This document shows, one piece after another, positions 47,102 through 56,398 of a stretch of DNA of 64,000 nt. Numbering within the stretch: the first letter of the stretch is position 1; the number at the start of each line of letters is the position of its first letter. The notes under the pieces were generated by a model, which worked only from the letters and a program-made list of their open reading frames with translations, did not search any database and had not been told where the DNA came from. This DNA is from Mariniflexile gromovii (GTDB lineage: Bacteria > Bacteroidota > Bacteroidia > Flavobacteriales > Flavobacteriaceae), in contig NZ_JAGJCB010000003.1 of assembly GCF_017814435.1 (NCBI RefSeq), positions 1 to 64,000 on the forward strand, in the 5' to 3' direction. A program made the translations under genes and the position numbers.

Positions 47102-48499
47102 ATGAAGAAGTTTGTTCATACAACTATAATGGCTTTTATAATAACACTGTCATTAAATGCTCAAATTAATGCAAAAGTGCATTACGTAAAGCTTGTTGAA
47201 GGTGAGGAAATTGTTTCAAACCCAATAAAAACCCAAGATGTCAAGTCTGAAGGTAAAGGTATTTCCGTTCGGATTTATCCAGATATATCGTTTCAAACCA
47301 TTACGGGTATAGGTGGAGCCTTTAATGAAATAGGAGGAGAAGCTTTAATGTCGTTAAGCGAAGATCAGCAAAACGATATTATGAAAAATTTGTTCGATAA
47401 AAATAGAGCAAATTTCACAGTTTGTAGAACAGCTATTGGTGCAAGCGATTTCGGAATTGATGCCTATAGTTACAGTGAAGTTCCAAACGATTACGAAATG
47501 AAAAAGTTTTCTATTGAAAGAGAACGAACAAGCGTTATTCCTTTCATTAAGATGGCTTATAAATACAATCCAAATATGCAGTTGTTCGCATCGCCATGGA
47601 GTCCGCCAGGTTGGATGAAAGCATCTGGTTTAATGGATAGAGGTGAGGAATTTCCAGAGAAAAATGTATTAAAAGACGATCCTAAAATTTATAAAGCTTA
47701 TGCTAAATATTTCTCAAAATATGTAGATGCGTACGCAAAAGAAGGCATTGCGGTTAATAAAATAGTGATTCAAAACGAGCAAGATATTTCTACTAAATAT
47801 CCTTCGTGTAACATGCCACCGAAACAAATGGGCGAGTTTGTAATTAACTATTTACGTCCGCAGTTCGAGAAAGATAAAACACCAGCCGAAATTTGGGCAG
47901 GTTCTTTTAGAACGGCAAAACGATTAGACGGTCTAGAGTTTGTGGCAAATAAAGAATGGCGAAGTGCTGTTGATGGTATTGGGGTGCAGTACATGAATGC
48001 CAGACAAGTAGAAAACATGGAAGCTGTTTTTCCTGATATTAAATTTTTACATACCGAAGGCAATTGCCATGGTGGCGAGAATAGTATAAATCAAGCTTTT
48101 TCCCGATTTGATGAAGTTGCTGCTTTTATAAATCATGGTGTTCCAAATTTTTGTTATTGGAATATGATTTTAAATGAAGATTCTTCAAGCGGATGGGGAT
48201 GGAAACAAAACAGCTTAATAAAAATTAATCGTAAAGAAAAAACGGTTACTTACAATCCAGATTATGCAGCAATGGCCCTTTTTGGTCGTTTTATGCGTTC
48301 GGGTATGAAAGTTGTAGCATCAGCTTCATGGTATGGCGACACCATAACACTGGCAGATGATACTAATGTATATCTGTTCATAAAAAATGATTCAGATAAA
48401 GTAAAAGCCTTCGACATTTGGCTGAAAGATAATCAAGCCCAAGTTGTAGATATTCCAGCAAATACGATTTCGGTAGTAGAATTGAATTATAAAAAATAA
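47102..48499 (+). CDS. GH30 glycoside hydrolase
   Basis: The 465-residue protein has a signal peptide (MKKFVHTTIMAFIITLSLNA). GITGIGGAFNEIGGEALM is the typical GH30 start. FASPWSPPGWMKASG, the acid/base Glu226 in IVIQNEQD and the nucleophile Glu319 in FLHTEGN are all present. GH30 includes beta-glucosidases, beta-xylosidases, beta-fucosidases and 1,6-galactanases, so the substrate is open. It stands between GH29 and GH3 genes on the same transcript. A second GH30 gene with different loops lies at 62051. Confidence 0.92.
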   Translation: MKKFVHTTIMAFIITLSLNAQINAKVHYVKLVEGEEIVSNPIKTQDVKSEGKGISVRIYPDISFQTITGIGGAFNEIGGEALMSLSEDQQNDIMKNLFDKNRANFTVCRTAIGASDFGIDAYSYSEVPNDYEMKKFSIERERTSVIPFIKMAYKYNPNMQLFASPWSPPGWMKASGLMDRGEEFPEKNVLKDDPKIYKAYAKYFSKYVDAYAKEGIAVNKIVIQNEQDISTKYPSCNMPPKQMGEFVINYLRPQFEKDKTPAEIWAGSFRTAKRLDGLEFVANKEWRSAVDGIGVQYMNARQVENMEAVFPDIKFLHTEGNCHGGENSINQAFSRFDEVAAFINHGVPNFCYWNMILNEDSSSGWGWKQNSLIKINRKEKTVTYNPDYAAMALFGRFMRSGMKVVASASWYGDTITLADDTNVYLFIKNDSDKVKAFDIWLKDNQAQVVDIPANTISVVELNYKK

Positions 48500-48516
48500 C
48501 CAAGAACATTATAAAA

Positions 48517-51102
48517 ATGAAAATTCAGAAAATCACTGTTTTAGTTCTTTTAGCTTTCGTTTCATTAACAGCTAAGGCACAAGAAAAACTTCCATATTTA
48601 GACACATCATTATCCTTTGAACAGCGTGTTAGCGACTTGGTTTCTAGAATGACATTAGAAGAAAAAGTAGGGCAGATGATGAACGATGCTCCAGCTATTC
48701 CTCGCTTAAATGTGCCAGCACACGAATATTGGAACGAATGTTTACACGGGGTAGCGCGTGCAGGTAAAGCAACCGTATTTCCACAGGCCATTGGTCTTGC
48801 TGCTACCTTCGATACCAATTTAATTTTCGAATCGGCCACCGTAATTTCAGATGAAGCACGTGCAAAACACCACGAAGCTTTAAGAAACAATTCTTTTAAA
48901 CGCTATGAAGGCTTAACATATTGGACGCCAAACGTAAATATTTTTAGAGACCCACGTTGGGGACGCGGTCAGGAAACTTATGGCGAAGACCCGTATTTAA
49001 CAGCACAAATGGGTGTTAATTTTATAAAAGGGTTACAAGGAGATGATTCAAAATACTTAAAACTAGTAGCAACGCCAAAGCATTTTGCGGTACATAGTGG
49101 TCCGGAACCAGAAAGACATTATTTTGATGCCATTACCAATAAACGCGATTTATACGACACCTATTTACCAGCATTTAAAGCAACAATTATGGAAGGGAAA
49201 GCCTATTCCATCATGGGGGCTTATAACAGATATATGGGGAAACCATGTTGTGCCAGTCATGAATTATTAGATGATATTTTAAGAAAAAAATGGGGATTTG
49301 AAGGTTTTGTAGTGTCCGATTGTAATGCCATTAGAGACATACACGATTATCATAACTATGTAGATTCTAAAGAAGAAGCTGCAGCTGTTGCTGTGAAAGC
49401 GGGTTGCGATTTAAACTGCGGAAACAGATACAGTTATTTAGTATCTGCCGTTCAAAAAGGGGTAATTAAAGAATCAGAAATTGATGTGTCCTTAAAACGC
49501 ATATTTTTAGCACGATTTAAATTAGGTATGTTCGACCCGGTTGAAATAGTGCCTTATGCAAGTACGCCAATGAGTGTTGTAAGTTCAGAAAAACACCGAG
49601 CATTAGCACTTGAAACGGCTGAAAAATCTATTGTTTTATTAAAGAATTCAAATCAAACCTTACCATTAAGCAAGAATTTAAATTCGATAGCGGTTATTGG
49701 TCCTAATGCAAACGATTTAGATGTTTTATTAGGAAACTACAACGGTTTTCCAGCTAATTATGTAACGCCGCTCGATGGTATCAAAGCTAAAGTGTCATCA
49801 AATACGAAGGTGTATTATGAAACTGGTTGCCAGTTAATCGATACCACCAGTGCCTTGTCATTCATACCAAGTCAGTTTTTAAAAAATGGTAAGGTTGAAG
49901 GGTTGCAAGTTGCTTACTATAATAACCAAAATTTTGAAGGGAGTCCGTTACAAATCCGTAATGAAAGGATAATCAATTCTAATTGGAACCTAAATCCTAT
50001 TGAAGGTTTAAATGAAGCCGCTTTTTCGGTTAAAATTACAGGTGAATTGCAGGTTGATGTTACGGGCGAATATGTTTTTGCTTTAGAAGCCGACTCGAAA
50101 TACAAGCTTTCAATAGGCGATTTAAAAGTAGAGAATTGGGAAAAACCTATAAGAAGGTTAATTAAAAATAAGGTAACACTTAAAAAAGGTAAAAAATACC
50201 CAATCAATATAGAATATGTACATGCAGGTTATCCTGCCAAATTAAAATTATTGTGGAAAGAACCAACAAAATCATCATTTGATAATGCTATAGAAATAGC
50301 TAAAAAATCGGATGTTGTTGTTTTTGTAGGAGGTATTTCTCCTAATGTTGAAGGTGAAGAAATGCCAGTGAAATGGGACGGATTTAAAGGCGGTGATAGA
50401 ACAAATATAGAATTGCCAGAGGTTCAAAAAAACCTTTTAAAAGCATTACACGCCACAGGAAAACCAGTGGTCTTAGTACTGTTAAATGGTAGTGCGTTAG
50501 CTGTATTATGGGAAAATGAAAACTTGCCTGCAATTGTTGAAGCTTGGTATCCTGGTGAATTAGGAGGAACAGCTTTGGCGAATGTATTGTTTGGAGATGT
50601 GAATCCTTCAGGCCGACTTCCGGTTACGTTTTACAAAACATTTAAAGATTTACCACAGTTTGTAAATTACAGCATGAAAGGAAGAACCTATCGTTATTTT
50701 GAAGGTGAAACCTTATATCCTTTTGGTTTTGGATTGAGCTATACGCAATTTGAATACAAAAATGTAGCGCTGTCTAAATCAAAAATTAACAGCAATGAAA
50801 ATACAACCTTAACAGTCGATTTAAAAAATATAGGAAACTTTAAAGGCGATGAGGTGGTTCAACTTTACGTTAAAGATATTGAAAGTAAAGAAGTTAGACC
50901 TTTAAAAAGTTTGCGAGGAATTAAAAGAGTTTCTTTAAACCCACAAGAATCAACGCAAGTTTCTTTTACAATCAAACCAGAAGATTTGTCATTTTATGAT
51001 TTCGTAAAAGATAAGGAGGTTGTAGAACCTGGAATGTTTGAAATTGGAGTGGGTAAATCCTCTAACGATTTTGTAAAAATTAATTTAGAAGTTATAAAGT
51101 AA
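48517..51102 (+). CDS. GH3 beta-glycosidase with PA14 domain
   Basis: The 861-residue protein has a signal peptide ending around AKAQ. The N-terminal GH3 barrel contains VPAHEYWNECLHGVARAGKATVFPQ and the nucleophile Asp268 in GFVVSDCNAI; the C-terminal alpha/beta domain contains GPNANDLDVLLGNYNG. A PA14 domain (about 460-575; LQVAYYNNQNFEG) is inserted, and a fibronectin III-like domain ends the protein. The barrel looks like the beta-xylosidase branch of GH3. If correct, it could remove the beta-1,2-xylose of plant-type N-glycans; this is inference. Confidence 0.92.
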   Translation: MKIQKITVLVLLAFVSLTAKAQEKLPYLDTSLSFEQRVSDLVSRMTLEEKVGQMMNDAPAIPRLNVPAHEYWNECLHGVARAGKATVFPQAIGLAATFDTNLIFESATVISDEARAKHHEALRNNSFKRYEGLTYWTPNVNIFRDPRWGRGQETYGEDPYLTAQMGVNFIKGLQGDDSKYLKLVATPKHFAVHSGPEPERHYFDAITNKRDLYDTYLPAFKATIMEGKAYSIMGAYNRYMGKPCCASHELLDDILRKKWGFEGFVVSDCNAIRDIHDYHNYVDSKEEAAAVAVKAGCDLNCGNRYSYLVSAVQKGVIKESEIDVSLKRIFLARFKLGMFDPVEIVPYASTPMSVVSSEKHRALALETAEKSIVLLKNSNQTLPLSKNLNSIAVIGPNANDLDVLLGNYNGFPANYVTPLDGIKAKVSSNTKVYYETGCQLIDTTSALSFIPSQFLKNGKVEGLQVAYYNNQNFEGSPLQIRNERIINSNWNLNPIEGLNEAAFSVKITGELQVDVTGEYVFALEADSKYKLSIGDLKVENWEKPIRRLIKNKVTLKKGKKYPINIEYVHAGYPAKLKLLWKEPTKSSFDNAIEIAKKSDVVVFVGGISPNVEGEEMPVKWDGFKGGDRTNIELPEVQKNLLKALHATGKPVVLVLLNGSALAVLWENENLPAIVEAWYPGELGGTALANVLFGDVNPSGRLPVTFYKTFKDLPQFVNYSMKGRTYRYFEGETLYPFGFGLSYTQFEYKNVALSKSKINSNENTTLTVDLKNIGNFKGDEVVQLYVKDIESKEVRPLKSLRGIKRVSLNPQESTQVSFTIKPEDLSFYDFVKDKEVVEPGMFEIGVGKSSNDFVKINLEVIK

Positions 51103-51106
51103 AGAA

Positions 51107-52702
51107 ATGCATCATACTAGAAAATATTATTTAGTAGTATCAAGCCTAATTGCTCTAATTTTTACGGTGAGTTGTAAAAATAAAATAGAGCAAAAGCTAG
51201 AACCCGAGGCACAAAGACCCAATATATTGTTCATTATGGCAGACGACCATACATCCCAAGCCTGGGGTGTATATGGTGGTATATTAAAAGATTATGTGCA
51301 TACGCCTAACATTACGCGTTTATCAGAAGAAGGGACGCTTTTAGAAAATTGTTTAGTTTCAAATTCTATTTGTACACCAAGTAGAGCTACCATTCTTACA
51401 GGGCAATACAGCCATATTAATGGCATAACAACCTTAGGTAATGGCTTGTCTCCCGATTATAACAACATTGCAAAATTAATGCAAAAAGGCGGGTATCAAA
51501 CCTCGGTTATTGGGAAATGGCATTTAAAGCAAGAACCTGCGGGCTTCGATTATTACTGTGTGTTGCCGGGTCAAGGTGAATACTGGAACCCCATCATGAA
51601 AACCAAAGATAATTGGGAAGATTATTACGGTGGCGGAAAACCATACCAAGGTTTTAGCACCGATATTATCACCCAAATGACTACCGATTGGATAGAAAAC
51701 AGAGATAAAAGCAAGCCATTTATGGCCATGTGTCATTTTAAAGCTACGCACGAACCTTACGATTATCCAGAGCGTTTTAGTCATTTATACAGAGATGTAG
51801 ATATACCAGTGCCAGCATCATTTTATGATAATGGTGCCGAAACTACAGGAAGGTCGTTTAAAGGGCAATCCATCGATAATTTAAAGCAACGATACTTAGA
51901 TGCTACGGCAGATCCATCATTGCGAAAAGATTTTATGAATTATCCAGAGTTACCTTTTTCGGTAGATGGTTTAACACATGAAGAAGCGCGCATGAAAACC
52001 TATCAAAAGTTTGTGAAAGATTTTCTGCGATGTGGCGCGGCTATTGATGATAATATTGGTAAATTGTTGGATTACCTTGAAAAATCAGGACTTGCAGAAA
52101 ACACGATAGTTATTTATACTGCAGATCAAGGTTACTTTTTAGGAGAACACGGTTGGTTCGATAAGCGTTTAATTTTTGAAGAATCCATCCACATGCCTTT
52201 TGTAATTCGATATCCAAAAGAAGTGAAGGCAGGTGCCAGAAACAAAGATATTATCGAGAATGTAGATTTCTCAGCCTTATTTGCCGATTACGCAGGAATT
52301 GAATATCCAAATACCATGCAGGGACATAGCTTCCGCGAAAACTTAAAAGGTAATACACCGAAAAACTGGCGTAAATATGGGTATTACCGTTATTGGGAAC
52401 ATTCAAAAGATAGACCCGGCCATTTCGGAATTCGTGGTGAACGTTACAAATTAGCGTTTTTCTATGGTAACGCACTTAAAGAAAACAACTATTCAGCGAA
52501 AGAACAGCCAACTAAATTTTGGGATTTTTACGATTTAAAAGAAGACCCGAATGAATTACGAAATGCTTATAACGATCCGAAATATAAAGAGATTATCAAG
52601 CAAATGAAACAGGAAATCCTCAAACAACGAAAAGTTGTAGGCGATTTAGATGCGAATAATCCCGAAATATTGGAAATTATCAAAAAACATTGGAATGATT
52701 AG
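51107..52702 (+). CDS. Family S1 sulfatase, lipoprotein (CTPSR site)
   Basis: The 531-residue protein has a lipobox (FTVSC, Cys23). The active site is C89-T-P-S-R; metal residues are D46-D47 (IMADDHTSQA) and YTADQGYFLGEHGWFDKRL. It resembles the sulfatase at 42297 in the GEHGWFDKR block and in YYCVLPGQGEY, so the two are probably paralogues with related but not identical targets. Its stop overlaps the start of the next sulfatase gene. The GH3 gene ends 4 bases upstream. Confidence 0.93.
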   Translation: MHHTRKYYLVVSSLIALIFTVSCKNKIEQKLEPEAQRPNILFIMADDHTSQAWGVYGGILKDYVHTPNITRLSEEGTLLENCLVSNSICTPSRATILTGQYSHINGITTLGNGLSPDYNNIAKLMQKGGYQTSVIGKWHLKQEPAGFDYYCVLPGQGEYWNPIMKTKDNWEDYYGGGKPYQGFSTDIITQMTTDWIENRDKSKPFMAMCHFKATHEPYDYPERFSHLYRDVDIPVPASFYDNGAETTGRSFKGQSIDNLKQRYLDATADPSLRKDFMNYPELPFSVDGLTHEEARMKTYQKFVKDFLRCGAAIDDNIGKLLDYLEKSGLAENTIVIYTADQGYFLGEHGWFDKRLIFEESIHMPFVIRYPKEVKAGARNKDIIENVDFSALFADYAGIEYPNTMQGHSFRENLKGNTPKNWRKYGYYRYWEHSKDRPGHFGIRGERYKLAFFYGNALKENNYSAKEQPTKFWDFYDLKEDPNELRNAYNDPKYKEIIKQMKQEILKQRKVVGDLDANNPEILEIIKKHWND

Positions 52703-54047
52703 TTACAACAAACCTTTTTTTGGAAGAAGGGTAAATAGGAAGCTTAATAGTTTTTTAGTTGTCCTATGTCTTGTAATTAACATCACAAGTTGTGCTGCTC
52801 AAAAACAAGAAAAACCAAACATCATCATCATTATGGCCGATGATTTGGGTTATGGCGATTTATCATGTTATGGCAGCACCTTAATCAACACGCCTCATTT
52901 AGACAATATGGCGGCCGAAGGTATTAAGTTTACCGATTTTCATTCTAATGGGTCTGTTTGCAGTCCTACGCGAGCGGCACTTTTAACGGGTAAATATCAA
53001 CAACGCGTGGGAATTGATGGCGTGGTTACGGCAAAACACGATCGCGATAAAGGTTTAGATACCAACGAAAAAACATTTGCCGAAGCTGTAAAAGAAGCTG
53101 GTTATGTTACGGGTATGTTCGGAAAATGGCATGTAGGATACCAAACCGAATTCAACCCCATTAACCAAGGTTTCGATGAATATATTGGTTATGTTTCTGG
53201 TAATGTAGATTATCACTCGCATATCGATCAGGAAGGTTATGAAGATTGGTGGTATGGTGATAAAATAAAAAATGAAGAAGGCTATTCAACCGATTTAATT
53301 ACAAAGCACTCTGTAGATTTTATAAAACGTCATAAAAACGAACCTTTTCTACTTTACATTCCACACGAAGCACCTCATGGACCCTTTCAAGGGCGTAAAT
53401 CGGCAGCAATACGTTCTTTAAACGACGGGTCTGAAGAAAAGAACAAACTATCAGATGAAGAACTTAACAACATTTACAAAGAAATGGTTGAAGTGATGGA
53501 TGAAGGTGTTGGAGAAGTGATGAAAACCTTAAAAGAACTTAAAATAGATAAAAATACACTTGTTTTCTTTTGTTCAGATAATGGTGCTTCCCAAAAAGTT
53601 GGAAGCAATGGTGGTTTACGAGGCTACAAATCAACCTTATTTGAAGGCGGTCATCGGGTATCTGCCATGGCTTGGTATCCTGGAAAAATTAAGCCCAATC
53701 AAATTAATAACGAAACCATTTTAACTATGGATTTATTTCCCACGATTATGGATTTTGTAGGGGGTAAACAACCAGAAAACATAGATGGCATCAGCCTAAA
53801 AAATAATTTGATTAAAGGGGAAGCTTTACCACAAAGAGATTTGTTTTGGGGGTATGCCGGAAGAAAAGCCATGCGTCAAGGCGATTGGAAATTGATTTTG
53901 AATAATAAAAATTCAGAACCCTTGCTGTTTAATTTAAAAGACGATTTAGGAGAAAATAATAATCTAGCAAAACAATATCCAGATTTGGTGAAAGGCATGT
54001 TAGATACATTGGATGCATGGGAAAAAGATGTGAATGCAAGTAATTAA
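52695..54047 (+). CDS. Family S1 sulfatase, lipoprotein (CSPTR site)
   Basis: I start at 52695 (450 residues), where ATGATTAG overlaps the upstream stop by 8 bases; the open frame starts at 52650 but would overlap more and lacks a better signal. The lipobox is NITSC (Cys33). The active site is C89-S-P-T-R; metal residues are D49-D50 (IMADDLGYGD) and FFCSDNGASQKVG, then KSTLFEGGHRVSAM. This class differs clearly from the overlapping upstream sulfatase. The overlap implies linked translation, so the two enzymes are probably made in similar amounts. Confidence 0.93.
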   Translation: MISYNKPFFGRRVNRKLNSFLVVLCLVINITSCAAQKQEKPNIIIIMADDLGYGDLSCYGSTLINTPHLDNMAAEGIKFTDFHSNGSVCSPTRAALLTGKYQQRVGIDGVVTAKHDRDKGLDTNEKTFAEAVKEAGYVTGMFGKWHVGYQTEFNPINQGFDEYIGYVSGNVDYHSHIDQEGYEDWWYGDKIKNEEGYSTDLITKHSVDFIKRHKNEPFLLYIPHEAPHGPFQGRKSAAIRSLNDGSEEKNKLSDEELNNIYKEMVEVMDEGVGEVMKTLKELKIDKNTLVFFCSDNGASQKVGSNGGLRGYKSTLFEGGHRVSAMAWYPGKIKPNQINNETILTMDLFPTIMDFVGGKQPENIDGISLKNNLIKGEALPQRDLFWGYAGRKAMRQGDWKLILNNKNSEPLLFNLKDDLGENNNLAKQYPDLVKGMLDTLDAWEKDVNASN

Positions 54048-54104
54048 ATTGCTTGACAATTAAGCTTTAAAAAAGGTAATTAGATGGAAATAATAAGAAA
54101 TAAA

Positions 54105-56396
54105 ATGACTAAAAAACTATCCATATTATGGCTTATTTGTACCTGTACTTTGCAAGCCCAAAATGACTTTAAATTATCCTATGATAAACCTGCCATGGTT
54201 TGGACAGAAGCTCTGCCTATAGGAAATGGTAGTTTAGGTGCCATGATTTTTGGAGGCGTTGCAGAAGAACGCATTCAATTTAATGAAGAAACTCTTTGGG
54301 CTGGTAAACCTCACGATTATTCACATAAAGGTGCTGGTAACTATTTAGCTGAAATACGACAATTACTTTCAGATGGAAAACAAAGAGAGGCTCAAAACTT
54401 AGCACAAGAAAAGTTTATGAGCGAACCCTTAAAACAAGTGCCTTATCAACCGTTTGACGATTTGTATTTAGCGTTCAAAGGTCATGAAAATTACACCAAT
54501 TATAACAGAACATTAGATTTAAATAATGCCATACATAGCGTTTCCTATAAGGTAGGTAAGGTGACTTTTAAGCGCGAAGTATTTTCTAGTTTTCCAGATC
54601 AAATTTTAGCGGTAAACTTAACGTCAAGCAAATCGAAAGCTTTGAATTTTGAATTGTGGTTAGATGCCATTCACGAAGATAAATCGATAAAAACTAATGG
54701 AAATTCTCAAACTTTAGAAGTAAAAGTGAAGGATGGTGTTTTAAAAGGCATCGCCACCTTGAAGATAACCACCAACGGTAAGTTGAAAGTGCTTGATGGA
54801 AAGTTGCAAATCACCAAAGCATCAAACGCAACTATTTATTTATCGGCAGCTACTAATTTCATCAATTTTAAAGACGTATCGGGCAATCCTGAAGACATTA
54901 CCACTGCTATTTTGGAAAAGGTTTCAAACGAAAAATTCAGTAGCATAAAATATAAACATGTAAATGATTATCAATCCTTATACAATCGCTTCAATTTAAA
55001 TTTTGGCGATAACGGAAAATCAGCCAATACCACAGAAAAAAGAATTTACGATTTTTGGAAAGACCCCAACGATCCACAATTGGTGGCACTGTATGTGCAA
55101 TATGCACGCTATTTAACGATTGCGAGTAGTCGCCCAGGTACCAAACCAGCAACACTTCAAGGTATTTGGAACGATAAGTTAAATCCGCCATGGTTCAGTA
55201 GTTATACCACCAATATCAATTTGGAAATGAATTATTGGCCTGTTGAAATGTATAATTTGAGCGAATGCCACGAGCCTTTATTCGATTTTATTGAGGACAT
55301 TGCTCAAACAGGAAAAATAGTCGCAAAAGAACATTACAATGCCGAAGGTTGGATTGTACATCATAACGTGGATATCTGGCGAGGTGCTGCTCCGGTAAAC
55401 GCTTCGCATCACGGTATTTGGTTAGGTGGAGCCGCTTGGTTGAGTTCGCATATTTGGGAGCATTACTTATTTACGCAGGATACAGAATTTTTAAAGGAAA
55501 AATATCCGCTTATGCGCGATGCGGCTCTTTTTTATTCTCAATTTTTATACAAAGATCCCAAAACGGGTTATTTAATAAGTTCACCATCTAATTCTCCAGA
55601 AATTGGCGGTTTAGTGGCTGGCCCAACTATGGATCATCAATTAATCAGAGCCTTGTTCAAAACCATTATTGAAGCTTCAGCTATTTTAAATACCGATCAG
55701 GATTTTTCAGCAAAATTAAAAACCATGATTCCTCAAATTGCGCCTAACAAAATAGGAAAACATGGGCAGTTACAAGAATGGATGGAAGATGTGGACGACC
55801 CCGAAAATCATCACCGTCACGTTTCGCATTTATGGGCGGTACATCCTGGAAAGGACATAAATTATGAAGATACACCCGATTTAATGCAAGCCGCAAAACA
55901 ATCTTTAGAATATAGAGGTGATGGTGGTACAGGTTGGAGTTTAGCTTGGAAAATCAATTTTTGGTCACGTTTTAGAGATGGCAACAGAGCTTATAAATTA
56001 TTGCATAATCTATTAAGTCCTGCCGAACATGAAGAACGAAAAGTAGGTGGTGGTTCGTACCCAAATCTTTTCGATGCACATCCACCGTTTCAAATCGATG
56101 GTAATTTTGGTGGCGCTTCGGGTATTTTGGAAATGTTATTACAAAGTCAGTTAAACAAAATAGAATTATTGCCGGCACTCCCTGATAATTTATCTGAAGG
56201 TGAAGTTTCTGGCATCGTTGCGCGCGGTGGTTTTGAGTTGTCTTTCAAATGGAAACATTCAAAAATTACAGATATTGAAGTAACTTCTAAACAGGGGTTG
56301 CCATGTAAATTGGCATACCATGATAAGGTGGTTGAATTTCAAACAGAAAAAGGTAAAACCTACAAATTTGATGGGTTATTGAATAAAAAGCATTAA
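54105..56396 (+). CDS. GH95 alpha-L-fucosidase-type hydrolase
   Basis: The start at 54105 (MTKKLSILWLICTCTLQAQ; 763 residues) fits a signal peptide; an ATG at 54084 adds 7 residues. AMVWTEALPIGNGSLGAMIFGG is the conserved GH95 opening. The (alpha/alpha)6 barrel has TNINLEMNYWPVEMYNLSECH, with the Asn pair used in this inverting family, SPSNSPEIGG with the likely acid Glu, and DGNFGGASGILEML. GH95 members cut alpha-1,2-fucose, and some cut alpha-galactose. It lies between two sulfatase pairs. With GH29 it makes fucose a likely component of the target glycan. Confidence 0.93.
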   Translation: MTKKLSILWLICTCTLQAQNDFKLSYDKPAMVWTEALPIGNGSLGAMIFGGVAEERIQFNEETLWAGKPHDYSHKGAGNYLAEIRQLLSDGKQREAQNLAQEKFMSEPLKQVPYQPFDDLYLAFKGHENYTNYNRTLDLNNAIHSVSYKVGKVTFKREVFSSFPDQILAVNLTSSKSKALNFELWLDAIHEDKSIKTNGNSQTLEVKVKDGVLKGIATLKITTNGKLKVLDGKLQITKASNATIYLSAATNFINFKDVSGNPEDITTAILEKVSNEKFSSIKYKHVNDYQSLYNRFNLNFGDNGKSANTTEKRIYDFWKDPNDPQLVALYVQYARYLTIASSRPGTKPATLQGIWNDKLNPPWFSSYTTNINLEMNYWPVEMYNLSECHEPLFDFIEDIAQTGKIVAKEHYNAEGWIVHHNVDIWRGAAPVNASHHGIWLGGAAWLSSHIWEHYLFTQDTEFLKEKYPLMRDAALFYSQFLYKDPKTGYLISSPSNSPEIGGLVAGPTMDHQLIRALFKTIIEASAILNTDQDFSAKLKTMIPQIAPNKIGKHGQLQEWMEDVDDPENHHRHVSHLWAVHPGKDINYEDTPDLMQAAKQSLEYRGDGGTGWSLAWKINFWSRFRDGNRAYKLLHNLLSPAEHEERKVGGGSYPNLFDAHPPFQIDGNFGGASGILEMLLQSQLNKIELLPALPDNLSEGEVSGIVARGGFELSFKWKHSKITDIEVTSKQGLPCKLAYHDKVVEFQTEKGKTYKFDGLLNKKH

Positions 56397-56398
56397 AA

